NCBI GenBank assembly: GCA_014843695.1
Contig: JABXNX010000028.1
Span: 186,001 to 250,000, forward strand
DNA from: Archivesica marissinica
Taxonomy: Eukaryota; Mollusca; Bivalvia; Venerida; Vesicomyidae
DNA length: 64,000 bases
Direction: 5' to 3'
The notes beneath the pieces were generated by a model. It did not search any database and was not told the origin of the DNA. It saw only the letters and a list, made by a program, of their open reading frames with translations. The position numbers and the translations under genes are program-made. This document shows, one piece after another, positions 11,191 through 21,791 of this stretch; within the stretch, counting starts at the first letter, position 1; each line of letters begins with the position of its first letter.

Positions 11191-12470
11191 CAGTGCTCTA
11201 AAAATAGGACAGCCCAATGCCCCTCAAAATCGAAGTCGGGCCTGTCTGTCTTTAAATCTGACAAGCCCGCGGGCCTATGTCTAAAAAAATCTCGTGCGCC
11301 TGTAGAAAAATTTGATGTCACGTTTTAATGTCGCGTGATTTCCGGTCTCGGAGACAACACTTGTAAACATTCTCGGGCCTGGTGACTAAATCAATCAATT
11401 ATACCTATTTTGTCCTCTGTTTACAGCACATTAGCTACACCTAAATTATAGCCCCCAATAAACAATGACTTCACTAATGTCTCAATCATGCTGAGAAACC
11501 CCGATACATTAGCATGCGAGTCGCTGATTGGCTGTATCGGGGATATACCGTCATTAATATGCATAAATAAATTGCGCATTCTTTGTCTGCACAATGCATG
11601 AAAGACGGATTAATTAGCAGATTAGCGGCGAGATATGATTAGCATAATTGAGTAGATGGAACTTCTACAGGTGTGAAGTAGACAAACATGTTAAAATTGC
11701 TCACGGGTGGTCCAAAATGAAAGTGAAAGTACTTAGAAAATGTAAACACAATATTATTGAACAACGTGACAGTAAAAACACTTCAAAATGGAAAATAGTT
11801 TTTCAGCCGTCGTGGCTACGGTTTGATGAAATAACACACAAGATGTTTAGGGATAGAGGTAGTCCTATAAATAAGATCTCTACATAAACTTTTTTTCTGT
11901 TATTTGAAAAATGCCTGGATAGTAAAATGTCACATTTTTCGAGTCTAAATATTTGGACTAAGATAGTAATCCCACAAAACAGGTGGCAGTAAACTAGAGC
12001 TGAAAAGAATACTCTTTAATTGAAGATCAAATTTAACCCCAAGTAGTCAAGATTACTGCCAATTGTCCCAAGATTCCTGCTAATTGTATATTTCGTTACT
12101 GCCTCTATCGTTAACGGTTTTTTGCATCTACTGTGAGCGATTTCCTATTCTGGCAGACAATAATGTGTTTACTCCAGGTATGGATCAGTTCCGGTTAGAT
12201 CCAATAAGGGCACACCAGGCAAGCAGCTCACACAAAGCTTGTGTCACTCAGTACTTTCATCAGGAAGATGATATACGTTCACAGACCCGGACTGTATACT
12301 AGAAAGTCACCCATATTGATATAGCATGCGTATAATGAATGGTCCTGTTCACTTTTAATCAGGGCCTGTCCACTTTAAATCAGGGCTTGTCCATTTTAAA
12401 TTGGGGCCTGTCCATTTTCAGAGGGGACAGGCCCTGGGCCTGTGTGTTAAAAATATTTTCCGTGAGCACG
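11191..12470. mobile_element. Possible second hAT-like remnant
   Basis: The left edge CAGTGCTCTAAAAATAGGAC and the right edge, read backwards CGTGCTCACGGAAAATA, are loosely inverted. Both ends carry short GGGCCTGTC/GACAGGCCC motifs, including four copies of a roughly 21-bp CAGGGCCTGTCCACTTTAAA-like unit at 12340-12420. In between, the plus-strand frame 11648-11887 includes FQPSWLRFDEITHKMF, resembling the zinc-finger lead-in of hAT/ZNF862-type proteins. I found no clean target duplication, so the boundaries are uncertain. Confidence 0.35.
11499..11542. repeat. 10-bp inverted repeat
   Basis: CCCCGATACA (11499-11508) and TGTATCGGGG (11533-11542) can pair across a 24-base loop. No transcript context supports a function. 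Confidence 0.6.
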
Positions 12471-12599
12471 AAAATCATGTATCTTCAAGATGTAACCGAG
12501 TCAAGTTACTTGAATACAAAAGCATTGACATGGAGGCGAAACAATCTTTTGTTCAACGGCCCCCCTTAGTTGGCTAAAGGGGATGACTGTATAACCACG

Positions 12600-14215
12600 G
12601 TGTCGAAACTTCTCAAGGACCACCTGCAACTAGGTTCTATAATCATTGTCGTATTGGAAAACAACAGGTCTCTCGTGCCCGCCAGAACGAGGAACCCCGA
12701 CATCGACCTATTTTGGTAATCTTCAATAACATCACTGACACCGACTTAATTATGGAAAATGCCACAATGCTAAAGGGTTTTGGTATATCACGTGACTACC
12801 CTCGAGAAATACATACGGCGAGACAAGAACTTTGGACAGTGTATAAGGCAGCTAAACAGAAGTATGGTGTCTACCAAATAAACGTGGGAATGGATACTGG
12901 AGAATAAACAACTCTTGTTTAGCCGAAACGGAATATAAAACTCTTTATAATCAATACAATAACATCAATCGAAAATGAGCTCAAATTCATAATACAGCAC
13001 ACATCGCTTATGGGAAATAATTAAGTACGAAAGCAAAGAAAAAACAATTACATATTCAAAAATAAGAGCCAAAGAACGTCGCAATCATCTGTTATTTCTG
13101 GAAACAGAACTTTCAAAATTAAATGCTGATTGCTGAATATGAACACTCTAATCAAGGTAACAATTTCTCAAAACGCATAAAATATGTAGAATCTGAAATA
13201 GAAACTATATACGAAATAAAAGCTAATTGTGCAAAAATAAAATCTCGTGCACAACTTATTGACGACGGTGAAAAATGATCTAAATATTTCCATTCACTAG
13301 AAAAATCACGGCAAACGAAAACGGTTCTGAATTCTTTGTTAGTTGATGGCAAAACTGTACATTTTGAAGATGTTCTCAACGAAGAAGTAAAATTCTACAG
13401 CAAGTTATATACGAAAGGTTCTCAAAATCCAAACATATTTTAACGGAAGAAAAAGCAAATAGTTGTGAAGAATTACTAACTGAAACTGAATGCGAAACAG
13501 CTCTTTTAGGTATGAACACAAATAAAAGTCCTGGAAATGACGGTCTAACTGTTGAGTTTTATAACGAATTTTGGAACAATCTAAAACATCTACTTATAAA
13601 CAGCTGTAATGAAACACACACCAACAATGAACTATCGACCACTCAAAAAGTAGGAATTATCTCATTATTATACAAAAAAGGCGATCCTCAAAACATAAAT
13701 CTTAAATTGACACAACTTGCAGACGACATTATTCATCAAAGACAAAACCGATATAGTGAACGCATTTTCTTCTATCAGTCTATCTACAGTTGGCAAATAC
13801 TCAGGGTTGTCACTAAACATTAATACAACTGAAGGAATGTGGATTGGCAAATCAAGATTATCAAAAGAACAAATAGGTAACATTAAATGGAGCGACAAGG
13901 TAAACGCGTTAGGTATCTTTTTCGGAACAAATATGACAGAATGCGAGAATTCGAACTGGGACTCTAAATTTGATAGTTGAAGAAACATCATTAATCAATG
14001 GAATAAACGAAATTTAACATTTTATGACAGAGTGGCAGTGATCAAATCTATACTACTCCCAACACTCACGTATTTAATACAATCACTACACTTCCCTACA
14101 GACATATTAAGCAGGCTAAACACCGTAGTGTTATTTGGAATGGTAAACGTGAAAAAAATCAAACGAACTATACTTATATTCTAACACGACTTGATAGTTT
14201 GTTCTAATGAACACA
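12600..14215 (+). pseudogene. L1/Tx1-like LINE remnant
   Basis: Plus-strand fragments in several frames resemble one aquatic-animal LINE. 12713-12907 holds MLKGFGISRDYPREI and ELWTVYKAAKQKYG, like the C-terminus of the first open frame. 13150-13440 has a pre-palm stretch with many stops. 13512-13823 has NKSPGNDGLTVEFYNEFW and STTQKVGIISLLYKKGDP, then jumps straight to LADDI, the catalytic ADD box, so part of the palm is deleted. 13820-14150 has SGLSLNINTTEGMWIGKSR and ALGIFF, with DRVAVIKSILLPTLTY further on. The endonuclease is missing. Stops and deletions rule out activity. Confidence 0.8.
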
Positions 14216-14319
14216 GCACAGATCTACCGTTGTAAAATATGCAATATACCACGGCAAGAACCGGTCTATTTTATGACTGTTGAATTTTTTCTCCCCCGTA
14301 TAAAAACTTATACTATGCT

Positions 14320-15822
14320 GCAAAAAAATAAACTTTACATGGGGTACTGATGGTTAAAACGTCGCTCTGGAACAATATAGTGTACGTATGTAAATGTTAA
14401 ATGCAACTTGGAAACAATATCTGTGAGTTTGTAACAGAGTCGATAACGGGTTTCTTCATAATGAAGGTCAAATTTGAGGTCAAAAGACATACGGGTCGAT
14501 TTCAGTCTGAATGTCAATGTGCATTATGTTGTGTTAATAACGTGTGTGACCGCCGTTGGCCCTAATGCAGGTTGCTATTCTCCTCCTCATGGAATTTGTG
14601 AGACGCCGAATTACGTCATTGGGTATGTTCTGCCATTCAACAAGGAGGGTATGTCTCAGGTCATTGACATTGTTGATTTGATGATTAATGCGCACTCGAC
14701 GCCCAAGCTCGTCCCACATGTGTTCTATGGGGTTTTGGTCAGGCGAAACCGCCGGCCACGGCAAGACGTTGACGCCGTTCTGAGCCAAAAACTGTGTCGT
14801 AACACGAGCTGTGTGTGGCCTCGCGTTGTCCTGCTGCAGAATCACTTCCGGACCTCGATTTTGCATAAATGGGAGGATAATGTTCCTCGGGATGTTCACA
14901 TGCCCTACTGCATTAAGGTTGCCCGGAACGATGACCAAATCTGTTTTCTGATTGTCCATTATGTCCAAACCATGACGCTGCCATCGCCAAACGTGTCTCG
15001 TTTCTGCACGCAACATTGGGCAAATCTCTCATTCCGTCGCCTATTAACTCTGACCCTACCGTCAGCAAAGCTGACCCTGAAGCGTGACTCGTCAGTAAAA
15101 ATCACGTTTCGCCATTGGGCTTGGGTCCAGTGCCTGTGACGTCGAGCCCAAGCTAAGCGGGCGGCGCTGTGACACGCAGTTAGAATTTGTCCTGTATATG
15201 GTCGATGCGCACAAATTGGTGGTCTATCTTGTCTAAGACGATTACGTATCATCTGAGCCGAGACCCTGAGCCGCAGTTACCGTTGCTGGGGTAAAGCGAT
15301 TACGTAAATGAGATAACGTAATGAAGCGGTCGTCTCTATGTGATGTCGCTCGGGGCCTACCAGATCTCGGCCTATCCGTAACTGACCCAGTAGTTGCATA
15401 CCAATTTGACAGGCTGTGAATTGTTTGCCTAGAGCACCCAAAATGAAGAGCAACGTCATTTACAGACGTGTCGGCTCTAAGCATACCGACAGCCTGCTTT
15501 CTGTGATTTTCAGATAGCCGTGGCATTCCCGTTTTCAGTCAAAATTGTAAACAGTGTTGTGTGTTCGTGTCAGTAATAAAGAGTACGTGTTTATTGTGTA
15601 AGAAAAAGCAATTGAAATTAACCCGGGATAGGTCAACACAAGGTAAGTGGCCAAAAGCGGAAGTGAAAAGCATTCTAGCCCGTGCACGGTACAATTGCAC
15701 AAAATCTTGTGTCGGTGTACTCTCTATACTCAGGCCAATAAGTAAATATCGATAACGTTCACATAAAGTCACCGTTAACCCTCTAAAACAGGTCATAAAG
15801 TATGTAAAGTTTCTTTGTTTTG
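14320..15822 (-). mobile_element. Tc1-type DNA transposon (decayed)
   Basis: A transposase relic is bounded by short inverted ends: CAAAAAAATAAACTTTACAT at 14321-14340 and ATGTAAAGTTTCTTTGTTTT at 15802-15821. The length of about 1.5 kb is normal for Tc1/mariner. A flanking TA is present nearby on both sides, but the exact terminal base could not be fixed. Confidence 0.75.
14534..15526 (-). pseudogene. Tc1 transposase with two frameshifts
   Basis: On the minus strand the N-terminal DNA-binding part (15526-15242) shows a helix-turn-helix block VALHFGCSRQTIHSL and a GRPR motif. It shifts frame near 15245 into a segment (15252-14959) containing the first catalytic Asp in FTDESRF. It shifts back near 14970 into 15016-14534, with the second Asp in LQQDNARPHTA and the Glu in NPIEHMW. 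There are 34 residues between the second Asp and the Glu, the DD34E spacing of Tc1. The C-terminus IRANGGHTRY is complete. All catalytic residues are present but the reading frame is broken twice. Confidence 0.9.
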
Positions 15823-15829
15823 TTAAGTA

Positions 15830-17000
15830 TATTTATGAATGAAAATCACGTGACGTAAGCAAAAATCGTAGTAAAATATCGTCGTCTGCAAAATTAATAG
15901 TAAAAAGTAAAATGGCTACAACGCTACCTTAAGTAGGTGCAATTTGCACTGCTAGGCGATTAATAGAAAACTGGAGGTTTATCGGGCATTTTTATGATGG
16001 TTTAGTAATATTAGCAGCGAATCGGTGGAGTTGGCATTGTTCCAGAGTTCCATTTCCCCACCCACTACAGTTGGCCACGTTATTAACGTCCAGAAAAGTC
16101 ATGCAACTGCAATGTACATGTTATGCTATGACCTAATAAGGTTTACAGTCATATGTACAACCATTGAATAGAGAATATTGTCATATTATGACTTAATAAT
16201 GAATATTGTTGCAAACCCTTCGTTCGCTTCTATTATCTATTTGTTTCTCAATATTATGGGCTCTAACCAGGGTGTATCGCTGGTTTTATCTAAGGAATTT
16301 CCTCTCTAATCTATATTTAAATATAACTCAATATCGTTTTTTTGTTTCTTTTCCAATGTTTATAATATATTTCGTCTCAGTGTCGTTTCTATTACACATA
16401 GTATAATATATAATTACATCTCTTAGTTAGGCGTCGATATAATAAAATCTATTATCTTATACTAATTCATTCACTCTATCAAATCTCTGCAATAGATATA
16501 TTCGCCGAAACTGTAGTTTCTCCATGGCCGAACTACATTTGAATCACGTATTTAATACGACTTTTAATCATTAAAAGTAATACTTCCTAAAATACCCATT
16601 TTTCTAAGTATCATAGAAACAGTTTATATTTTAATTCTGAGTTACACGGCCACTAATACCTCCTGGCTGTAAATAACCGTGCACTCCTTTCTTAATGAAA
16701 TTCCATTTCTTATATGGGAGATTGAACCGGTAACACAGACATAATGACTACTAAACATCTGTTATGTTATCTAATCTTAATTTGATGGTAACTACATCAA
16801 AGCAGTGTGGCTTTGATATTACATAACTGGCCACCTGCAAAAGCTGTCCCAATAAATTTACACCAGGCATAAACTAATTAGTCATTTCCCCCCCCCCCCC
16901 CGCGACATGAGAACTGACAATTTAGGTGCGATATTAATAGCAGACCAGTATGCATAAGATAATTATAAGTATAGTATTACATGGTAAACAAATGGTCATA
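15830..17000. other. AT-rich intergenic DNA with a C homopolymer
   Basis: No gene was recognised. A run of about 14 C lies at 16888-16901, next to CGCG. The frame at 16206-16406 is low-complexity and hydrophobic, without support. Confidence 0.5.
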
Positions 17001-17190
17001 TATACCGATGCTCAAAAGAAAGTCTCCACTCAGAAAATAGGTATAACAATTCCATTATATTTATGTGATTACATAAATTAATTATCTGGTACAATTAATT
17101 AATTTAATAAAATTCGGTTACCAAAAACTGTTCATTTCGTCCCATTAAAAACGTCACCCTCCAAATCAAAATTCACAAAAAGCCAGTATG

Positions 17191-18437
17191 TCAGTATTTG
17201 GTATGTCCACCGAGAGCTGTCACACACGCATCACATCTCCTTCTCATATCGGTAACTATGTTGCTAATCCTAGCCTGTGGAATGTTCCTCCACTCTTGAC
17301 TTAATGCAACACGCAGGTCCTGGACGTTTGCTGGTGGTAGTACCCGTTTGTACACCCTATCCTTAAGATCTGCCCATGCATGTTCTATGTGTACAAGATC
17401 GGGCGATAGCTCTGGCCAATCCATAACTGCAACATTGTTGGCTTGCAGAAGGTTATTTGTATGGCGAGCAACGTGAGGCCTCGCATTGTCATGTTGAAGG
17501 GTCCCTGCATTTCCACGAAAGTCGATACGCATGAATGGCACCACTTCCGGACGAAGCACGTTATCAACGTAAGTGCGACCATTGACGTTTCCCTGTTCCG
17601 GAACACTAGGTTTGTCCGACTAAACTGCGTTATTCCGCCCCAAATATGCACACTACCACCACCTCATCGGTTATGTTCGTTTACACATTGCCTTGTAAAT
17701 CGCTCACCACGGGCGCGCCAGACTCTTGCGTACATCCACGCGATTTACGCTAACCTTGGACTCGTCGCTGAAAAGCACTTGTCCCCATTGCCTACGTGTG
17801 GATCTAGCGTGCGCCCTAGACCATCTTAGACGTAGATCTCTGTGTCTTGCTGTAAGATCTAAGCCCTTCTTAGGACGTCTGGCATGGAATCCTATTGCAT
17901 AGAGGCGCCGCGCCGTTTGTTAACTTGGGGCTGAAACAAATGAGGGTATGCTTTGCTCAATGTGCACAATAGTATAATTTATATTAGATTAGAGTATATG
18001 GCATACGTCTATATAGATGTTTATCATTACATACATGTATAATGCATTGGTTTTCAATAATATGAATATCTTGTTGTTTAAATTATAAATAAAATGCTTT
18101 TTTTTGTTTTCATTTTTAAGCAAAATAAAAATGTACATGTATTAAGGATAATGTTGTGTACATACCCATGCAAACCAATGGTTTGTCTTGCCGTTGCGGT
18201 AGCAGTACGGAACCTATCAGCACGATGACTTGCCTGGATATTCGTGTCCTGCTGAGCGGTAGCCGGACGTCCCGAACGTGGCCTATCTAGTATCATGCCA
18301 GTAGCAACAAATCGCTGGTGCAGTTTGTTAACGGTTTTATGATGACATTGTAAAAGAAGAGCAATCCTTCGCCGACTTATACCAGCCTGCATCATTCCAA
18401 CGGCGCGCTCCCGAATAGTATCCGGAAGTCGAGGCAT
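17191..18437 (-). pseudogene. Tc1-type transposase, interrupted
   Basis: The N-terminal part, 18437 to about 18165, has MPRLPDTIRERAVGMMQAGI, a helix-turn-helix with ALLLQCHHKTVNKL, and the GRP motif in DRPRSGRP. After a 224-bp insertion the frame resumes with residues such as YAIGFHARRPKKG and FSDESK (first Asp) at about 17935-17700, with stops. The 17559-17191 frame carries DNARPHVARH (second Asp) and DLVHIEHAW (Glu), spaced 34 residues apart, and ends in GGHTKY. The usual SPDLNPIE block has mutated to SPDLVHIE. It cannot encode an active enzyme. Confidence 0.85.
17944..18167. mobile_element. 224-bp insertion in the Tc1 transposase, possibly MITE-like
   Basis: The AT-rich insert splits the transposase coding sequence and has 7-bp inverted termini, GGGTATG at 17944-17950 and CATACCC at 18161-18167. 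The target duplication is unclear (at most ATG). A spliceosomal intron was considered, because the minus strand has GTATGT at one end and TTTCAG near the other, but the coding frame joins poorly that way. Confidence 0.35.
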
Positions 18438-18925
18438 ATTGTGTTGTCGTTATTTATACAAAATGAAACAATTGGTGATCTTTTAGTTACATTTGCGTAA
18501 GAGGTCACGAATTTATTAAATTTATATTGTTTGGCAACTCACCTGTACAGTGCACGTGCAAAACGTCTCACCTGTGCAGAATAAGTCACGGATCAGTGGT
18601 TTTAAACAAATTTACTTTTAATTAAGTGACACGTGAGTAGTGTATTGGAAACAAATATTTGTTATCACTAAAATTGATTTTGGGGATTTACTTTCTGCGT
18701 AAAATAAGTAATATGGAATCTCAAAATTCTATTTTATATTATATTATATTGACCTTAGAACATCTTAAATATGTACTTTTTATTAATAGATGTTTTTCAT
18801 TTTTGCACATCTTGTGGATGAGATATGGTAGATAATAAATAATAAAAGAATGAATAAATTGAACCACTCAGAAAATGTTCATGGTGTATTTCTCAGGTGA
18901 AGATTTTCTTTTGAGCATCGGTGTA

Positions 18926-20246
18926 TACATAGATTAATGAATTTATATAGCATCTCACTATTATATATGACAATAAACATTTCGTGCACATATATTGTTT
19001 GTTTTTCTATATTTTGCACAATATAATCATACATACAATGATTGAATATTGCCATACTATGATTGAATATGAATACTGTCATACTAGATTAAGTAATGCA
19101 TACTGTAATCTCATGTATATAGAGCATTTATAATTTTAAATTGCATATAGTATTTATCACAAGACAGTGTTATCAAGTGATTGTGAAAATTAAAAATAAA
19201 AGTATATTTTAAAAAAACAACAAAAAACAATTCTTTTCTCAATAACGAAGATGTCATTGTAATGAAAGTATACTATAGTAAAGAATCGAGTAAGAACATA
19301 ATAAACCCTAGTAGGATTAAGTCTTGTATACTTGGCAGCAAATGTCGATTTTACAATGATACGCGGAATAAACATTTCAGATTTTTGTTTTTGTATCTTG
19401 GAACGGCTTCACTGTGACTGTAGTGGCTTGTGGAACTTCGGAAAACTGTAACGATACTAAAACCGCAATTGAACAAAACAAAATTTGGCAAATAAAGAAC
19501 ATTCAAATAATTATGCTCGCTGCGTTCAACTCCATTCTTGTGCTATAGTAAAAGCCAAAACAAGTGATTAAATGTGCTGTAAAAAGTTTGTATTGACAAC
19601 AGAAATACCTGCAAACATATAAAACTTCCAGTATTCAAGCACAACTGGGAGGGCGGGAATATACTACACGTTGCTGCCAAAAAGATAAAGCCGACGCCCA
19701 TAACAACCTTGTAACAACTCGTGTAGACTATACACACACGAAAAACACGGACTAAATCCCGCCAAAATTGACCGTTACCCACAGTGATCACTGAAGTGTA
19801 CATTCAAGCCAAACAAACCGGTTAATATCGAAACGAGAATAATTACATTTATTTAGACTAGAATTTCTGCCATGTTTTATGATGAGGAAGGTGTCTGTAG
19901 TAAGACACTGATTCAGCAGATTCTAAGTCGCACCTTGTACAGACTGGTCATAATCCTATTTCATGACCTGCAACATTAAGTCCAGTAAACAAATACAGTC
20001 AGACCTGTGTTATTGGTCACTTCCATTAAGTAACCAACCTGTATTAAGCAGCCAATTTTCAGATTCCTAATATGTTGTTTTATTATACAATTGCCCTCGT
20101 TTAAGCAACCACTTTCTGTGATTCCATTAGCTTGCTGCTTTACTGTACATGTAAATAACAGTTGCTTGGTTACCGGTATATTAGTATAATAATATAATAA
20201 TAATAGCTTATAATAATGTTTCTGACCATTATTTTCTTATTTCAGT
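18926..20246. other. Region upstream of the first visible host exon
   Basis: No open frame with domain character was found. A stretch at about 19990-20130 has spaced blocks (GACCTGTGTTATTGGTCACT, then AACCTGTATTAAGCAGCC, then TTTAAGCAACCAC) that look like a dispersed repeat. The 3' edge is a good acceptor (TTATTTTCTTATTTCAG) for exon 1, so this region is probably intron or promoter-proximal sequence of the host gene. Confidence 0.5.
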
Positions 20247-21791
20247 TATTGAATTAAGCACATCTAGACATGTCTTCCTCCATTGCCAATAATGAGCAAG
20301 AACGGTCTGAGAATGGCAAAGTGAATGACCTTGATAATTTCCTTCTGGAAAGACAAAAGCCAAACTCTGCAATGGATAAAGTAGTCCACAATTCTCAGGA
20401 AAAAATTAGTATAAATAGAAAAAACTCTGCTGATGCCGATTCTATGAGCAGGATTCAGAAAGAGACGAAGTTAAATGACTATCTAAAGCAAAAACGTAGA
20501 CGTAAAAAGAAGAGATTAACTATATCTGTTGTGAATGCACAAACAGCTAACATTCTGGAGGAGTTTTTACAGGCACAACTGTTGCAACACGCAATTCAGA
20601 CAAGCTCACCGGAATATCAGAGGGTCGTGGAAGTCGATGTTACTGAGACAACAACTCCCAGTGGAGACACCTCAAGCAATTTTGCGTCTAGCAGTAATAT
20701 TTTAAGGGAAGACTCGATTCCATTTGCCGATGAGAGTGATCATGAAATGAGAAAAACAGAGAGCCTACCACATGATGTGTTTACTGAATTGCCTAGTGAA
20801 GTTGGTGGTAAAGGATTACCTGTTTATCATGAGAAATCAAAGTCTGCACCGTACTCACAAGACGATGAAGATGGATGGATGCATGAATCAAGAAAGAAGT
20901 TACCAGGTTCCATTAATCCTCCTCCCCCACCACCTCCTGGTACCCCGCATACTCCATCCGATCAGGGCTCTAATGGGAGTCATTCTCAACTCCGTCCATT
21001 GCCCCCAGTGCCATACACTGGCAAACCAACAGGTTATACTGGGAGTCAAAGAGAGTCACTAGATCGCTTAAACCATTTAGAAAGACGACATTCACCCGCT
21101 AAAAAGCGAAGTCCCCCGAGAGCACCGGATACATTAACTCTGCCAGCTTCTAATTCATCTCATAGTCATTCATCTCTAGCAGACATTGATCATGATCCTA
21201 CAAGTGCCAACCAGAAAGATTTCTCTCAATCTCCCAAAATACAGTCCTGTATGAAGCCAATGAAGTTAAGGCATTCTGGTTCAATCACGTCTAGTGATAC
21301 AGATGACGCAGACTCTCATAATACTCGGGGAAGAAAGAAGAAATCTATGTTTAAAAAAGCACAAGAAAGGTTACAAATCTTGCTAAGAGTGAAGAAAATG
21401 CGACCAGCTGATCATGAGCATATGGAATATGAAGGAAGGGAAAGCCTTGATAAAAAGAGACCAAGCTATAAGAAAAAATCGAAAAAACGTAATAAAGATA
21501 TGTCTTATTTATTGGATTTGGCAGACACTTATGAACCAGAATACGATGGGAAAGTGCTTGAAGATCGGTATATTCATACAAACAAGCATATCCTTCAAAC
21601 ACATACCGGAGGGGATGATCTCAACGTTGTACGCAGTGAAGATGGTACAGAGCATGTGTTCATTGTTAATGATAGGGAGGAAACACATATAGATAAACGA
21701 TGGAAGATGAAAGAGAGCTCCAATCATGGTGATGGATTGTTTGGAAAGTTGCGGCGACTGACATCTCGTGAAAAAAAGAACAAAATCAAGG
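20247..21791 (+). other. Host gene exon 1 (first visible)
   Basis: The acceptor TTTCTTATTTCAG ends at 20246 and the ATG is at 20270. The donor AAGG|GTGAGT is at 21791/21792, leaving one base in the last codon. The 507 full codons are free of stops and have normal amino-acid diversity, unlike surrounding DNA, so this is a real coding exon. Confidence 0.85.

Larger units (their letters stand above)
17003..18925 (-). mobile_element. Second Tc1-type DNA transposon, different family
   Basis: The left end CCGATGCTCAAAAGAAAGTC (17005-17024) and the reverse complement of the right end, CCGATGCTCAAAAGAAAATC (about 18901-18920), are nearly identical. The similarity extends to about 30 bp. Both ends sit next to TA, the Tc1/mariner target. 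The transposase relic inside is on the minus strand. The element is about 1.92 kb, longer than usual, partly because of a 224-bp insertion in the transposase and long untranslated arms. Confidence 0.85.

Noticed and set aside
14474..15139. 221-codon plus-strand open frame
   Set aside because: It is the antisense shadow of the Tc1 transposase, whose catalytic motifs are on the minus strand.
17936..18168. Spliceosomal intron in the Tc1 transposase
   Set aside because: Donor- and acceptor-like words exist on the minus strand, but joining them breaks the reading frame, and conserved-looking residues (VSAPS) continue upstream of the supposed acceptor.
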